Shown: positions 8,695 through 17,094, counted from the stretch's first letter. The stretch is 64,000 nt of DNA from TMP-86 sp044226865 (GCA_044226865.1 JBGAGE010000012.1:62001-126000), one strand, 5' to 3'. Notes: generated by a model from the sequence alone, not told the origin. Program-made: numbers and translations.

Positions 8695-9100
8695 ACTCTT
8701 CTTCCTTCTTGACCGAGAAACCATCATGGTGGAACCGCACGTGACCGGTGCGATCGATGAGCACGGCGCTGGGCATGCCCTTGATCTTGAAGCTCGATGC
8801 GATGTCCCCTTTGGGGTCGTAGATGACCGGAAAATTCGCGGGGAAATCGTTGAGAAAGCGCTGCGCATGCTCGCGGTCCTGGTCGAGATTCACCGCAACG
8901 ACGACAAAGCTGTCGGCAGCATTTCGCGACTGAATGTCAGCGAGCCAGGGAAAGGATTGGCGGCATGGGCCGCACCATGAAGCCCAGAAATCCAGGTAAA
9001 CGACTTTGCCGCGATACTGGGATAGATCGAGATTCGTGGGCCATGCAGAACCGAAGGCGGTGATGCCCATGATGATGAATACGACACGAATCATTTGCAT
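8651..9100 (-). CDS. TlpA-like exported thioredoxin
   Basis: This 149-aa protein has a short hydrophobic N-terminus (MIRVVFIIMGITAFGSAWP) followed by a thioredoxin fold with active site FWASWCGPCRQSFPWL (Cys near residues 45 and 48) and the cis-proline region KGMPSAVLIDRTG. It probably reduces or oxidises thiols in the periplasm. It is the first gene of the TlpA-DUF4266-DUF3570-ApbE operon, so the cysteine pair of the DUF4266 tail is a plausible client (inference). ATG 9094 is an alternative start. Confidence 0.85.
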   Translation of the reverse strand: MQMIRVVFIIMGITAFGSAWPTNLDLSQYRGKVVYLDFWASWCGPCRQSFPWLADIQSRNAADSFVVVAVNLDQDREHAQRFLNDFPANFPVIYDPKGDIASSFKIKGMPSAVLIDRTGHVRFHHDGFSVKKEEEYEAHLRTLLAEKAP

Positions 9101-9342
9101 CGGCGATGTGGCTTCGGAGAAGATCGTGGTTGGAATTTCACGTGCTGCGATGTGACCGTCGGCTTTTGTATTGGTTGCAAAAATTTTCGGGCAAGTTTTG
9201 TCAAGGTGTGATTCGACGGCAGGTTGCCGGTGGATCAATCGCTCATTCGATGATTGCGGAGACGAAGTTGACTGCTGAGATCCATGCATACGACGTCCGT
9301 TCGACATACTTGAAGCGCCGATTCCACGGGAGTGTGCTTCGA

Positions 9343-10269
9343 ATGTCGTGTGTGCTATTTCTCGCGATCGCGGTGTTGATGGCAACGTCCTGTAGAGCCG
9401 CTGACATCCGCTTGCCGGGGACCCGCGCGTTCCCGGAGAGCATCGCCGCCGGCGCCGGTGGCGCCCTCTACGTTTCCAATTTCGCGGATGGCGGCATCGT
9501 TCGCATCGAGGGAGGTCACGCCGAGTCTTGGATTCACCCCGGCGCTTTCGGCAGCGGCGCGATTCTGGGCCTGCTGGTGCAACTTTCCCGGGGGCTGCTG
9601 TGGGCGTGTTCGAACGATCTGTCCGCGATACACCTGGCCAAATCCGCATCGGGGCGCAGCGAGTTGCTGGCGTTCGACCTGCGCTCCGGCCATGGCGTGC
9701 GTAGTTTGCCCATGCCGGACGATCGAGGTGATTGCGCGGATATCGCCGCCGCGCCGGACGGCAGTCTGCTGATCACCGATGGCCGGTCGTCGCGTGTCCT
9801 GCGGCTAGCGCCCAAGGGACTCGCCCTGCAGGTGTTGTTGGACGATCCAAAGCTGCGCGATGCTCCCTATGGGCTCGACGGCATCGCGATCGCGCGCGAT
9901 GGCACGGCCTACGTCAACTCGTACTCCAGCGGGAAGCTGTTTCGCATCACCTTCGAGCGTGGCGGCGTTCCTGCCATCGACGAAATCGTCCTGGACCGGC
10001 CGCTGGTCAAGCCGGATGGCATGCGAGTGGAAGGCCGGCATTCATTGTTGGTGACCGACGCGGCGGGGTTGAGTCGGGTCACGTTTCTCGCAGGCTCGCG
10101 CGGTGTGGTGACGACCGTCAGGGCGGGCCTGGCAGAACCCACTTCACTCGTCATCCAGGGTAAGAATGCCTTCGTGACCGAGGGCAAGGTTAGCTGCGCA
10201 TTGCAGCCGGATACCTGCCGGACCGACGCGTTCGAATTCTTCGTTCGCGTCGTCGACTTGAAGAATTGA
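9343..10269 (+). CDS. Exported SMP-30/NHL-like beta-propeller protein
   Basis: This 308-aa protein has signal peptide MSCVLFLAIAVLMATSCRA. The mature part contains repeated propeller-blade motifs: ESIAAGAGGALYVSNFADGGIVRI, DIAAAPDGSLLITDGRSSRVLRL, GLDGIAIARDGTAYVNSYSSGKLFRI and KPDGMRVEGRHSLLVTDAAG. These fit a gluconolactonase/SMP-30-like six-bladed propeller. GGGAG lies about 9 bases upstream of ATG 9343; the frame extends to 9106 but that segment lacks export features. It is divergent from the TlpA operon. Substrate unknown. Confidence 0.72.
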   Translation: MSCVLFLAIAVLMATSCRAADIRLPGTRAFPESIAAGAGGALYVSNFADGGIVRIEGGHAESWIHPGAFGSGAILGLLVQLSRGLLWACSNDLSAIHLAKSASGRSELLAFDLRSGHGVRSLPMPDDRGDCADIAAAPDGSLLITDGRSSRVLRLAPKGLALQVLLDDPKLRDAPYGLDGIAIARDGTAYVNSYSSGKLFRITFERGGVPAIDEIVLDRPLVKPDGMRVEGRHSLLVTDAAGLSRVTFLAGSRGVVTTVRAGLAEPTSLVIQGKNAFVTEGKVSCALQPDTCRTDAFEFFVRVVDLKN

Positions 10270-10448
10270 AGCGGGACGTGCGATCCCCGATACATCTGGA
10301 AGCGTGGTCCCAAGGCGCGCCAGGGCAGTGTGTACTTCGTCAACCCCCGGATTTTCGCATGTGGAGACTGCCGAAGTCGGTTGCCTGCTGCTTGTGACGC
10401 AGGGAGAAGACCGGAAGGGTTGGATGTGAAGCCCCCTGGCGCGTGTCC

Positions 10449-12278
10449 TCAATGAGTGCGGGCCCGGCCCGCTTGCAGCACCCGCAGGGCATTCTCCCGC
10501 ACCGTGCCCAGCGGCAATGCGCCGTGAGAGATCATTTCCCGATTGAATGCCTTGATGTCGAAGCCGGCGCCCAGCTTGTGGGATAGTTCCTGCCGCAGCG
10601 AGGAAAACTCGTTGAATCCCGCGCCGTAGCACAATGCCTGGCCCGGCAGGTCGGCGGAATAGCGCAGGATGTCGGAATCGATTTCCACGTCGGACGCAAA
10701 GGTGTTTTCCTTCATCCATTGCCGCGCCTGATCATAGGTCCAATCTAAGTAGTTGAGGCCTGTGTCGACGATCAAGCGACCAAACGTCATCGCATTCAAC
10801 ATCAGCCGGCCGAGCTTGGCGTAGTCGTCCGGATAGGCGTTCATGTCGATGGCCAGGTTGGAGGCATACTCTGCCCAACCTTCGTTGAAGGCGCCGAACG
10901 CCGCGGTGGTGCGACGAAAATCCGGCAGCGAGGCGTTCTCCTGCTGCATCGCCACGTGGAAGTGATGGCCGGGGATCAATTCATGGAAGATGAGGGCGCA
11001 GGCGCTGATCATGGGGCGGTGCGGCAGGTCGCTGACGTTGTATCGATACTCGCCGTACGGATTGCTGGCATCTGGAGGTTGGTAGTATCCGAACGTCATG
11101 CCGCTCTGCTCGGCCGGCAAGGGAACGGCGCGATAGCGTGCTTTGGGAGTGAGCGTGAAATAGCGCGGCAATGCGGATTCCATCCCTCGCAGGCATTCCT
11201 GATAACGCCGATTGACATCTTCGGGTGAGGAGGCGACGAAGCGCGGGTCGGTCCGAATACGCTCCCGCAACTGCTGCCGGGAGGGCGCGAGTTGGAGACG
11301 CGTCAGCAACTGCTCGATTGCCCTGTTGTTCTGCTCCACCAACCGTTCGCCCAACGCCCGCAACTGTTCCGGCGACCGGTCCAACGTCGTATGCCGCTTC
11401 GCGAGCATGCGGTAATAGTCCTTGCCGCCGGGGTAACGCCCCATCCCACCTTGCTCTGGCGCCGCCGCCAGATAGCTGGCGTCCAATACTCCGAGCAACG
11501 CATCGATCCCCCGTCCTGTCCGCTCGATGTTCGCCTGCAAGGCGGCACGAAAGGCCTGCCGGGAGGCCTCGTCCAATCCTGTCAGCCGCGAATCGGGGAT
11601 ATCGCCCCAGTGCGACGATGCCTGGCGAAACCCGTTCGCAGCGGCGACGGCTCGCGGCACCTGCGGCTTGGGCATGTAAACGCCCCGTGCGATTTGACTG
11701 CGGGTGCGTTCGACGACAGCCTCGATCCGCGCCGCCGCGTCTGCGGTGAGACTCAAGACGGCGGAACGGTCCTTCTCCGTCTGCAGCGGGTTGGACGCGA
11801 GCGCATCGCTGATGTAGTTGAGGTCGAAATAGCTGTACGGCGCCGGAAAGCTGAACGGGTAGTCCTGCGTTGCGGTGGCGGCATCTTTCAGCAACCAGCG
11901 AAGGCTGTCGTAGGTGAGCAGGTCCTCACCGTGCAGCGCGGAACGGGGAAGAGCTTCCAGGTCGGACAACAGGCGGGTTGAAAAAGCTGCTTCGCCGGCC
12001 AGGTCGGCTGCACTCAACGATGGGAGATGCGCGGCCACTTTTCGAAGCCCCGTGGCGGCGAATATGTCGCGATCGATCAGGTGGTCGCTGTAGCGCTGTG
12101 CGATCCTGGAAAGCGATTCATGCGCGTCCTTTGTGTCGGTCACGGTTGCCGTTGGAGCGGCGAGAACGGGGCAAGCCAGGGCCGCGGCTGCAGCAACCAG
12201 GACGAAAAGCCGGACCGCGCGTCTCGTCAGCCCGCTGAATGCACTGAAGCGATGCACGATATTCATTGGAATCGGCAT
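10449..12278 (-). CDS. DUF885 family metallopeptidase-like protein, exported
   Basis: This 609-aa protein has a signal peptide ending near ACPVLAAP. It has the gluzincin zinc motif HELIPGHHFH (HExxH) and a downstream NEGWAEY glutamate about 40 residues later, both typical of DUF885 and distantly related to M32/M3 peptidases. It probably acts on peptides or modified amino acids in the periplasm. ATG 12278 is set by a GGGAGAG ribosome site. It follows polB on the same strand with a 100-base gap and may share its transcript. Confidence 0.85.
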   Translation of the reverse strand: MPIPMNIVHRFSAFSGLTRRAVRLFVLVAAAAALACPVLAAPTATVTDTKDAHESLSRIAQRYSDHLIDRDIFAATGLRKVAAHLPSLSAADLAGEAAFSTRLLSDLEALPRSALHGEDLLTYDSLRWLLKDAATATQDYPFSFPAPYSYFDLNYISDALASNPLQTEKDRSAVLSLTADAAARIEAVVERTRSQIARGVYMPKPQVPRAVAAANGFRQASSHWGDIPDSRLTGLDEASRQAFRAALQANIERTGRGIDALLGVLDASYLAAAPEQGGMGRYPGGKDYYRMLAKRHTTLDRSPEQLRALGERLVEQNNRAIEQLLTRLQLAPSRQQLRERIRTDPRFVASSPEDVNRRYQECLRGMESALPRYFTLTPKARYRAVPLPAEQSGMTFGYYQPPDASNPYGEYRYNVSDLPHRPMISACALIFHELIPGHHFHVAMQQENASLPDFRRTTAAFGAFNEGWAEYASNLAIDMNAYPDDYAKLGRLMLNAMTFGRLIVDTGLNYLDWTYDQARQWMKENTFASDVEIDSDILRYSADLPGQALCYGAGFNEFSSLRQELSHKLGAGFDIKAFNREMISHGALPLGTVRENALRVLQAGRARTH

Positions 12279-12380
12279 TGGAACTCTCTCCCGCGTCACC
12301 TCGTACAATCTTATCCGAGCTGATGGCGTCAATGCGCGCCAATCAACCGGTCCGCACGCCAGGCGCATGCCCTCGGCAGT

Positions 12381-14723
12381 TCACGAGTACAGGTCCAACT
12401 GCTGCTGTTCACCGGTGAGTTTGTCGAAATCAAGCCCCAGCGCGTTCAGAACCGGCTCTGCGACGGGCTTCACCTGCTTCTGAACGTAGTGCTCGCGGTC
12501 CAAGGCGTGTGTGACGTTGTCGAGGGGTTCTGCGCCGGCGATGGTCATCACATAGCTGATCAATGAACCTTCGCTCTGCGAGGATTTTCGCGCGGCGGCC
12601 ACGTGCGGTGGCGTGGTCGCCGTGTACTCGGTGACCTCCTTGCGAAGGTTCTTGCGATAGACGAGCAGCGAGTCGCACTCGCCGGCTCTCACCTGGCGAA
12701 CGATGCCGGAGATGTAGTCATCGACGTTGCGGTCGCTGAACAACCGCTCATACAATTCCCGTTGCACTTGCCGCGCCAAGGCTGTCCAGTCGCGGCGAAC
12801 GACTTCCATCCCGACGAATTCCACTCGCTCGCCGACGGCACTGCGCACCAGCCCGACATAGCGTTTGCTGGCGCCGCGGGTGCTATGGCGTGCGCTCGGC
12901 AGGAACAGGCGCAGGTACAGCTTTTCGAATTTCAATTCCAGGCGGCTGGTTCTTTGCCAGCGCTCGAGGATGTGGCGCGCCAGATCCTCGGTGAGCCGAG
13001 ATGCCAATTCGGCGCCTCGAGCCTGGGCGGCATCGGCGGAGGAATCCTGCGATTGCACGAACAAGCTATCCGTATCGCCGTACAGCACGCTGAAGCCGGC
13101 CGCCTCGAACCAGGTCTTCGACCAGAGCAACAGCTCCCGTCCGGTGCCCGTGATGGCGTTGGCCAATGCCGGGTTGAAGAACCGGCAAGCGGGGGTACCC
13201 AAGACGCCATAGAACGAATTCATCAGGATCTTGATGGCCTGCGAGGCGATGGTGTCGCCCGAGAGACGGGCCGCCTCGCGTTGCGGGAACAAGGTATCGA
13301 GCAATTGCGGCAGGATGCCGGGATCGCGCCGGAACGCGGCCGCGGGCGTGTGGATCAGGTCGGCATGCGCGTCCGGTGCATCCACGTAGGTGAGCGGATC
13401 GATGTTGAAGGTGCGGATGATGCTGGGATACAGGCTTTTGAAATCAAAGACCCAGACGTGGCGATACAGCCCGGGGCGCGATTCCAATACGTGGCCGCCT
13501 TGCTGGGTGACCGGCGCCCTTTCTTCATCGCCCACACTGGGGGCGACCACTTTGCGGCGCCAAAGCTCTTGCAGGTACAAGAAATCGAAGGAGGCAATGC
13601 TGGCGGCGACACGGTCTGGCGTCATGCCGGTGAGCTGGCTGCGAGCCATGGCCAGCGGGATCAGGCGGAGCCGGTCGAGAATCTGCCAGGCCAGGCGGGC
13701 ATCGGTGCGGGCATAGAGCGCAAAGGCCGGCAGGTCGTGCGCGTAGTTGTGCAGGATCTCGCCGATGCGGTCGCGCACCGGCCCCACCACCGCTTTGCCC
13801 TCGCCCAACACGGCATGGGCGACAGCGTCCAACGAATATTCCTCCATGCGGACGAAGGCGCCGCGCAGCAGGTCGATGCCGTCGAGGACCACGCGTCCCG
13901 GAATGCTCGCCTGACCGCTGCCGAAGTAACCGCGTGCCGGGCGGATCTGCAAAGCGCCATCATCACGCCCAAGTGGCAGCGGGTGGCGGACACGTGCGGC
14001 AATGCGCTGCAGAACGGTCAGGTCGAAATCGATGACGTTCCATCCGGTGAGTACGTCCGGGTCGAAGCCCTCGACTCGCTCGCACAACGCGCTGAGTGCG
14101 GCGTACTCGCTCTCGCAGCGGGTGGCACGATCGGGCATGGCCCGGCCATCCGGGCCCACGATCAGCACCTCGTCGATACCGGGTGCGTTGAGCGAGATGG
14201 CCAGCAGTCGTTGGGCGTTGGCGTCGGTCTCGATGTCGAATGACAGGACGCGCAGCGTGGGTGTCACCGCTGCCGGAGTGAGCTGCGGGTTGAGGAAGAG
14301 CTTGTCGATTCCGATGCCGGGCGCAGAGATGCCGTCTATTTCCACGCCGCCCTTGATGCCGCGCTCGATCAGGTAGCGGGTGGCGAAGCGGACATCCGCC
14401 TCGAAGGTGTCGATGCCCGCGGCGTGGAGGCGATCGCGGATCGCCGGTACCTCCGGTGGCGTTGCAACTTCGATGGCGCAGACGGGATTGCCGGCGAAAT
14501 CGCGCAGGTCCGTGGGAAGCGGGTCGGGGATCTTGTGCGCGCGTGCCTTGCCGGCGTCTGCACAGCGAATGAAGAAGCGCGGCCGCTGTCGGTCGTCCCG
14601 GATAAGGAATGTCTCTCCGCTCTCCAGCCTGCCATACAGGTGGACGACCGGACGGCGCAGGCCCTCCCGGTCCGACTGGATCCGGTAACTGGCCTGGAGG
14701 ATGAAGCCGCGTTCGCCCGTCAT
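12381..14723 (-). CDS. polB: DNA polymerase II (B family)
   Basis: This 780-aa protein matches E. coli Pol II in length. The exonuclease domain carries LSFDIETDA (Exo I), GWNVIDFDL (Exo II) and YARTDARLAWQI (Exo III). The polymerase domain carries DFKSLYPSIIR (motif A), KILMNSFYGVLGTP (motif B) and YGDTDSLFV (motif C). All catalytic aspartates are present. Pol II is a translesion and fork-restart polymerase, SOS-induced in E. coli; I saw no clear LexA box upstream. It lies 85 bases outside the left end of the integrated island. Confidence 0.95.
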   Translation of the reverse strand: MTGERGFILQASYRIQSDREGLRRPVVHLYGRLESGETFLIRDDRQRPRFFIRCADAGKARAHKIPDPLPTDLRDFAGNPVCAIEVATPPEVPAIRDRLHAAGIDTFEADVRFATRYLIERGIKGGVEIDGISAPGIGIDKLFLNPQLTPAAVTPTLRVLSFDIETDANAQRLLAISLNAPGIDEVLIVGPDGRAMPDRATRCESEYAALSALCERVEGFDPDVLTGWNVIDFDLTVLQRIAARVRHPLPLGRDDGALQIRPARGYFGSGQASIPGRVVLDGIDLLRGAFVRMEEYSLDAVAHAVLGEGKAVVGPVRDRIGEILHNYAHDLPAFALYARTDARLAWQILDRLRLIPLAMARSQLTGMTPDRVAASIASFDFLYLQELWRRKVVAPSVGDEERAPVTQQGGHVLESRPGLYRHVWVFDFKSLYPSIIRTFNIDPLTYVDAPDAHADLIHTPAAAFRRDPGILPQLLDTLFPQREAARLSGDTIASQAIKILMNSFYGVLGTPACRFFNPALANAITGTGRELLLWSKTWFEAAGFSVLYGDTDSLFVQSQDSSADAAQARGAELASRLTEDLARHILERWQRTSRLELKFEKLYLRLFLPSARHSTRGASKRYVGLVRSAVGERVEFVGMEVVRRDWTALARQVQRELYERLFSDRNVDDYISGIVRQVRAGECDSLLVYRKNLRKEVTEYTATTPPHVAAARKSSQSEGSLISYVMTIAGAEPLDNVTHALDREHYVQKQVKPVAEPVLNALGLDFDKLTGEQQQLDLYS

Positions 14724-14807
14724 CCGCCCAGTGTGCCTGATCAACTGAACGGTGCTTTCTGGCAGCGGGCTACGTCTATGGATGCGGTCGGCGAGGATCG
14801 GGGATTG

Positions 14808-14822
14808 TGGTGGCCAGGGAGG
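14808..14822 (+). repeat. Distal attachment-site copy of the tRNA-Phe 3' end
   Basis: Fifteen bases, TGGTGGCCAGGGAGG, identical to 34329-34343 in the tRNA gene and in the same orientation. It marks the island end away from the integrase. The bases on either side differ from the tRNA copy. Confidence 0.8.
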
Positions 14823-15081
14823 CCCTCACACTAAATCGATTGAGAGCCATTTTGCCGAGGAAAATGTCCATTTTTTGATCGAAAAACGACCCCCAGAGTT
14901 ACCCCAGTCACACAAAACATGGTGCTGTGTCCGGGGTGCGGTTCCCGTTACGCAGTCGACGCCTTGGTCGAACCTCTCCGAACCCAAGACTGGACGCTTG
15001 TATAACACCAAAGATTTGGATGACGACGAGCGCAGGACACGCCGCCTCTGGATCTTTTCCTCTCAAGATCAACCCATTCGA
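14823..15081. other. Non-coding left end of the island
   Basis: No convincing gene is seen between the att copy and the reverse transcriptase stop. The segment holds the candidate integrase arm sites near 14886-14905 and an AT-rich stretch (TTTTTTGATCGAAAAA-like, 14872-14886) with an inverted repeat around TTTTTTGATCGAAAAA. Confidence 0.5.
14886..14905 (+). promoter_or_regulatory. Candidate integrase arm-type site (left)
   Basis: ACGACCCC followed by GTTACCCC at 14898. The same GTTACCCC word occurs twice, 13 bases apart, at the integrase end (34194 and 34207) in the same orientation. Paired repeats at both ends of a P4-type element are expected for integrase arm binding. Confidence 0.4.
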
Positions 15082-15981
15082 CTAATCGACTTGGCTCGTC
15101 GCACGCGACAATTGATTCGAAAGCCGTTGGGCGGCTCCGGGCTGAAATTGCCTTATATATGAAATTCGACCTGTCAAGCTATTAATCAATTTGCCGCGCT
15201 TAACGGGATCTTCAATAGCCGCAAGTGTATGAATAGCTGCGCGAACATTGTCGCGGTACTGGCGCGGAACCGTAGGGCAGCCGCTGTTGACGTTGAGGCC
15301 GGTTATTCGTTGCGGCTTCGATTTGGGTCGAATCTTTAGCTTCTCGCCGCGGTGAATTGACAACCCCCGCGACGACAGTCGCCGCGCGACATCCCCAATG
15401 AGCGCCACGGGATTGTCGCCTGAAAGTGCAATATCATCGACGAAACGCGTGAACCTCGTTTTCGTGTTCTCCGCTTGCAGTCGCGTTGGCAAATCGACCG
15501 CGCGTGCCAAAACCAGGTTTGCAATGACACCACTGGTCGGAGCGCCTTGTGGCAGCAGTCCATTGCGCGTTGTCAATTTTGTTAGCAGGCTCGCAACCGG
15601 CGTGCTATAGCCAAATTCTCGCAACGTGCAGAACACCGCTCGATGATCGACGCTATCATAGAAACTCTTGACATCGACCGTTACCAGCACACGTGCTCCG
15701 AGGTGCTTCTCGGCGTTGGTTCTGGGTGACCGACCAGAAACACCACCCTGGACTTCGGGGCCGAATGCATCCTCTCCAAGAATGCGCTTCTTTATTAAAC
15801 GCTGAATAATTTTGAGTTCTTTGTTCGGATTTCGAAATATTCGAACTTGAGTTTTACTTGCATCCTTCCATTTTGTGAACTCGTGGTAGTTGGCGGCGGG
15901 CGCATCGGCAATCTTGCGGAGGCGGTCTAGCGGCACTCCAATAGTCCAAGCAAGATCCCGTAAAGAGGTGATAACTTTCAT
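15082..15981 (-). CDS. Retron-type reverse transcriptase
   Basis: This 299-aa protein contains, in order, RTNAEKH (the retron NAxxH signature), VLVTVDVKSFYDSVDHR (RT motif A with catalytic Asp), GLLPQGAPTSGVIANLVLAR (motif B), TRFVDDIALSG (motif C) and RITGLNVN (retron VTG-like motif). Motif C reads FVDD rather than the usual YADD, but both aspartates are intact. Length fits single-domain retron RTs. It overlaps the XRE gene by 4 bases (ATGA), and a structured RNA lies further upstream on the same transcript. It would make msDNA from that RNA. Confidence 0.88.
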   Translation of the reverse strand: MKVITSLRDLAWTIGVPLDRLRKIADAPAANYHEFTKWKDASKTQVRIFRNPNKELKIIQRLIKKRILGEDAFGPEVQGGVSGRSPRTNAEKHLGARVLVTVDVKSFYDSVDHRAVFCTLREFGYSTPVASLLTKLTTRNGLLPQGAPTSGVIANLVLARAVDLPTRLQAENTKTRFTRFVDDIALSGDNPVALIGDVARRLSSRGLSIHRGEKLKIRPKSKPQRITGLNVNSGCPTVPRQYRDNVRAAIHTLAAIEDPVKRGKLINSLTGRISYIRQFQPGAAQRLSNQLSRATSQVD

Positions 15982-16304
15982 CCCGCTTTTCTCACACCTG
16001 AAGCAGACGTACCGGACAGATCAGGTACCAGCAATTTCAATAGCACCTGCGCTGCTTCAGCGATCTCGCGATTAGACTTGCCACCTATCTCATCGCGATT
16101 TGCTGCCAGCAGATCCACAAGCTCCACAGGTATTTTGGTTGCTTTGGCCAGGGATTCGACGACAGTTCGCGTAGCATTACGCTTGCCCGACTCGATCAAC
16201 GAAAGCTGGCTCACCGAAATAGACATACGCGCGGTCAATTCGGACTGCTTAAGTCCGAATGCCGCGCGAATGATCCTAAACGCCCTTGCGTAATCCGATT
16301 TCAT
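15978..16304 (-). CDS. XRE-family HTH regulator of the retron-like operon
   Basis: This 108-aa protein has a Cro/C1-type helix-turn-helix at about residues 8-62 (AFGLKQSELTARMSISVSQLSLIESGKRNATRTVVESLAKATKIPVE). The C-terminal 40 residues (EIAEAAQVLLKLLVPDLS) may be an oligomerisation or partner-binding region. It overlaps the RT start by 4 bases. HTH accessory proteins define type VI retrons in published classifications, as I recall them. A palindrome over the operon -35 is a natural target for autorepression (inference). The ribosome site is weak. Confidence 0.85.
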   Translation of the reverse strand: MKSDYARAFRIIRAAFGLKQSELTARMSISVSQLSLIESGKRNATRTVVESLAKATKIPVELVDLLAANRDEIGGKSNREIAEAAQVLLKLLVPDLSGTSASGVRKAG

Positions 16305-16339
16305 TGGAATTCAAGCCGCTCTAACACTAGTTTGCGTAA

Positions 16340-16540
16340 TCACATACGGTTCTGAAGAACCCGGCAAATCACCTGGACCAATCGAAACAGCTTTCGCCGC
16401 TGGATTTTTCCAGACCGCGCCATCGCTCTCAGTTCCTGCTTTGCTGTACGCAATCGATCACTGTCGTCAGGCTCAAGTCTCGGGTCGTTGAGCACATTGG
16501 TTATCAGCCGCAGCGCCCGTTTCGCATCTTCATTTCTCAC
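16340..16540 (-). CDS. Small basic protein, 66 aa, candidate retron effector
   Basis: The GTG start at 16540 has a strong ribosome site (GGAG with about 7-base spacing, in CCGGAGAGAGACT). The product is strongly charged: an N-terminal helix MRNEDAKRALRLITNVL, then a basic amphipathic C-terminus RRKLFRLVQVICRVLQNRM. It sits between the structured RNA and the HTH-RT genes, all on one strand, the place where type VI retrons carry a short ORF. I do not recognise the family. A toxic or membrane-active role is inference only. Confidence 0.6.
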   Translation of the reverse strand: MRNEDAKRALRLITNVLNDPRLEPDDSDRLRTAKQELRAMARSGKIQRRKLFRLVQVICRVLQNRM

Positions 16541-16584
16541 AGTCTCTCTCCGGTAAGGGGACGTATTGCCCCGTGCGCGTAGAG

Positions 16585-16816
16585 CACGTCCTCGGAGAAA
16601 GGCCCGAGCTGGCCAAGCGGCCCGAATCTAGTGCGCATCCAGGAATGCGCCCTAAGCCATCACTGTCGCTGCGCCACTCGTCGTGTCCGCGCCGCGCTGC
16701 GTCTGCAATGGTCTACGTGCCATTAGGCACGCGGCGCGCACGGAAACCGTGCGCACCATCAGCGGTGTTAATCCACCGATTCAGCGCGAGCAGAACCCGC
16801 GCCGCTTGAGGACGTG
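16585..16816 (-). ncRNA. Candidate retron msr-msd RNA
   Basis: Read on the minus strand, the segment opens with CACGTCCTC (16816-16808) and closes with its perfect complement GAGGACGTG (16593-16585), like retron a1/a2. Directly after a1 comes AAGC, offering an AGC branch guanosine. Successive hairpins follow: 16802-16784 (7 bp, one G-U), 16778-16763 (5 bp), 16754-16736 (8 bp, perfect) and 16731-16716 (6 bp), then 16650-16633 (about 8 bp, one mismatch). The long msd stem is not obvious by eye and needs folding. The segment has no convincing coding content and lies upstream of the small ORF, XRE and RT genes. Confidence 0.62.
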
Positions 16817-16873
16817 TTAACGACTGCGAGATATTAAAGAGCGAGTCCGCCGGAATCCGACGGCCTAGCGCGC

Positions 16874-16913
16874 ACAATATTGAAACGTGACGGCCTTGTC
16901 AAATGGTTTGACA
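16874..16913 (-). promoter_or_regulatory. Retron operon promoter with palindromic operator over the -35
   Basis: Minus strand: TTGACA (16902-16897), 17 bases, TATTGT (16879-16874). The -35 lies inside a perfect inverted repeat TGTCAAA-CCA-TTTGACA (16913-16897). Transcription would begin near 16867, about 50 bases before a1. A repressor bound to the palindrome would block RNA polymerase; the XRE protein of the operon is the obvious candidate. Confidence 0.62.
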
Positions 16914-17094
16914 TGCCCGAAACCCAACGTGACGCGGAGGTCTCCGGTTCCGGAGCTTGACTCAAGGGCACAGGCAGCCAGAGCATCAGGGATAACCGCT
17001 GAGCTCGGCCAAAACCAGACGGCGCGAATACCGGATTGCTAGGCGGCAAGCAGACATCCGTTGTGCGCTAGACTTCACTCTACAGGAGCGCAAT

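Noticed and set aside
12603..14243. A 546-codon open frame antisense to polB
   Set aside because: It mirrors polB codons in GC-rich DNA; the translation has no domain, while polB has every catalytic motif.
16573..16809. A 78-codon plus-strand frame in the structured RNA region
   Set aside because: No ribosome site, no homology, and it overlaps the hairpins and end repeats; most likely chance.
16541..16850. Hairpin cluster read as an integron attC site
   Set aside because: The 9-nt end repeats, AAGC after a1 and the downstream RT fit a retron RNA better; attC sites are shorter and lack this context.
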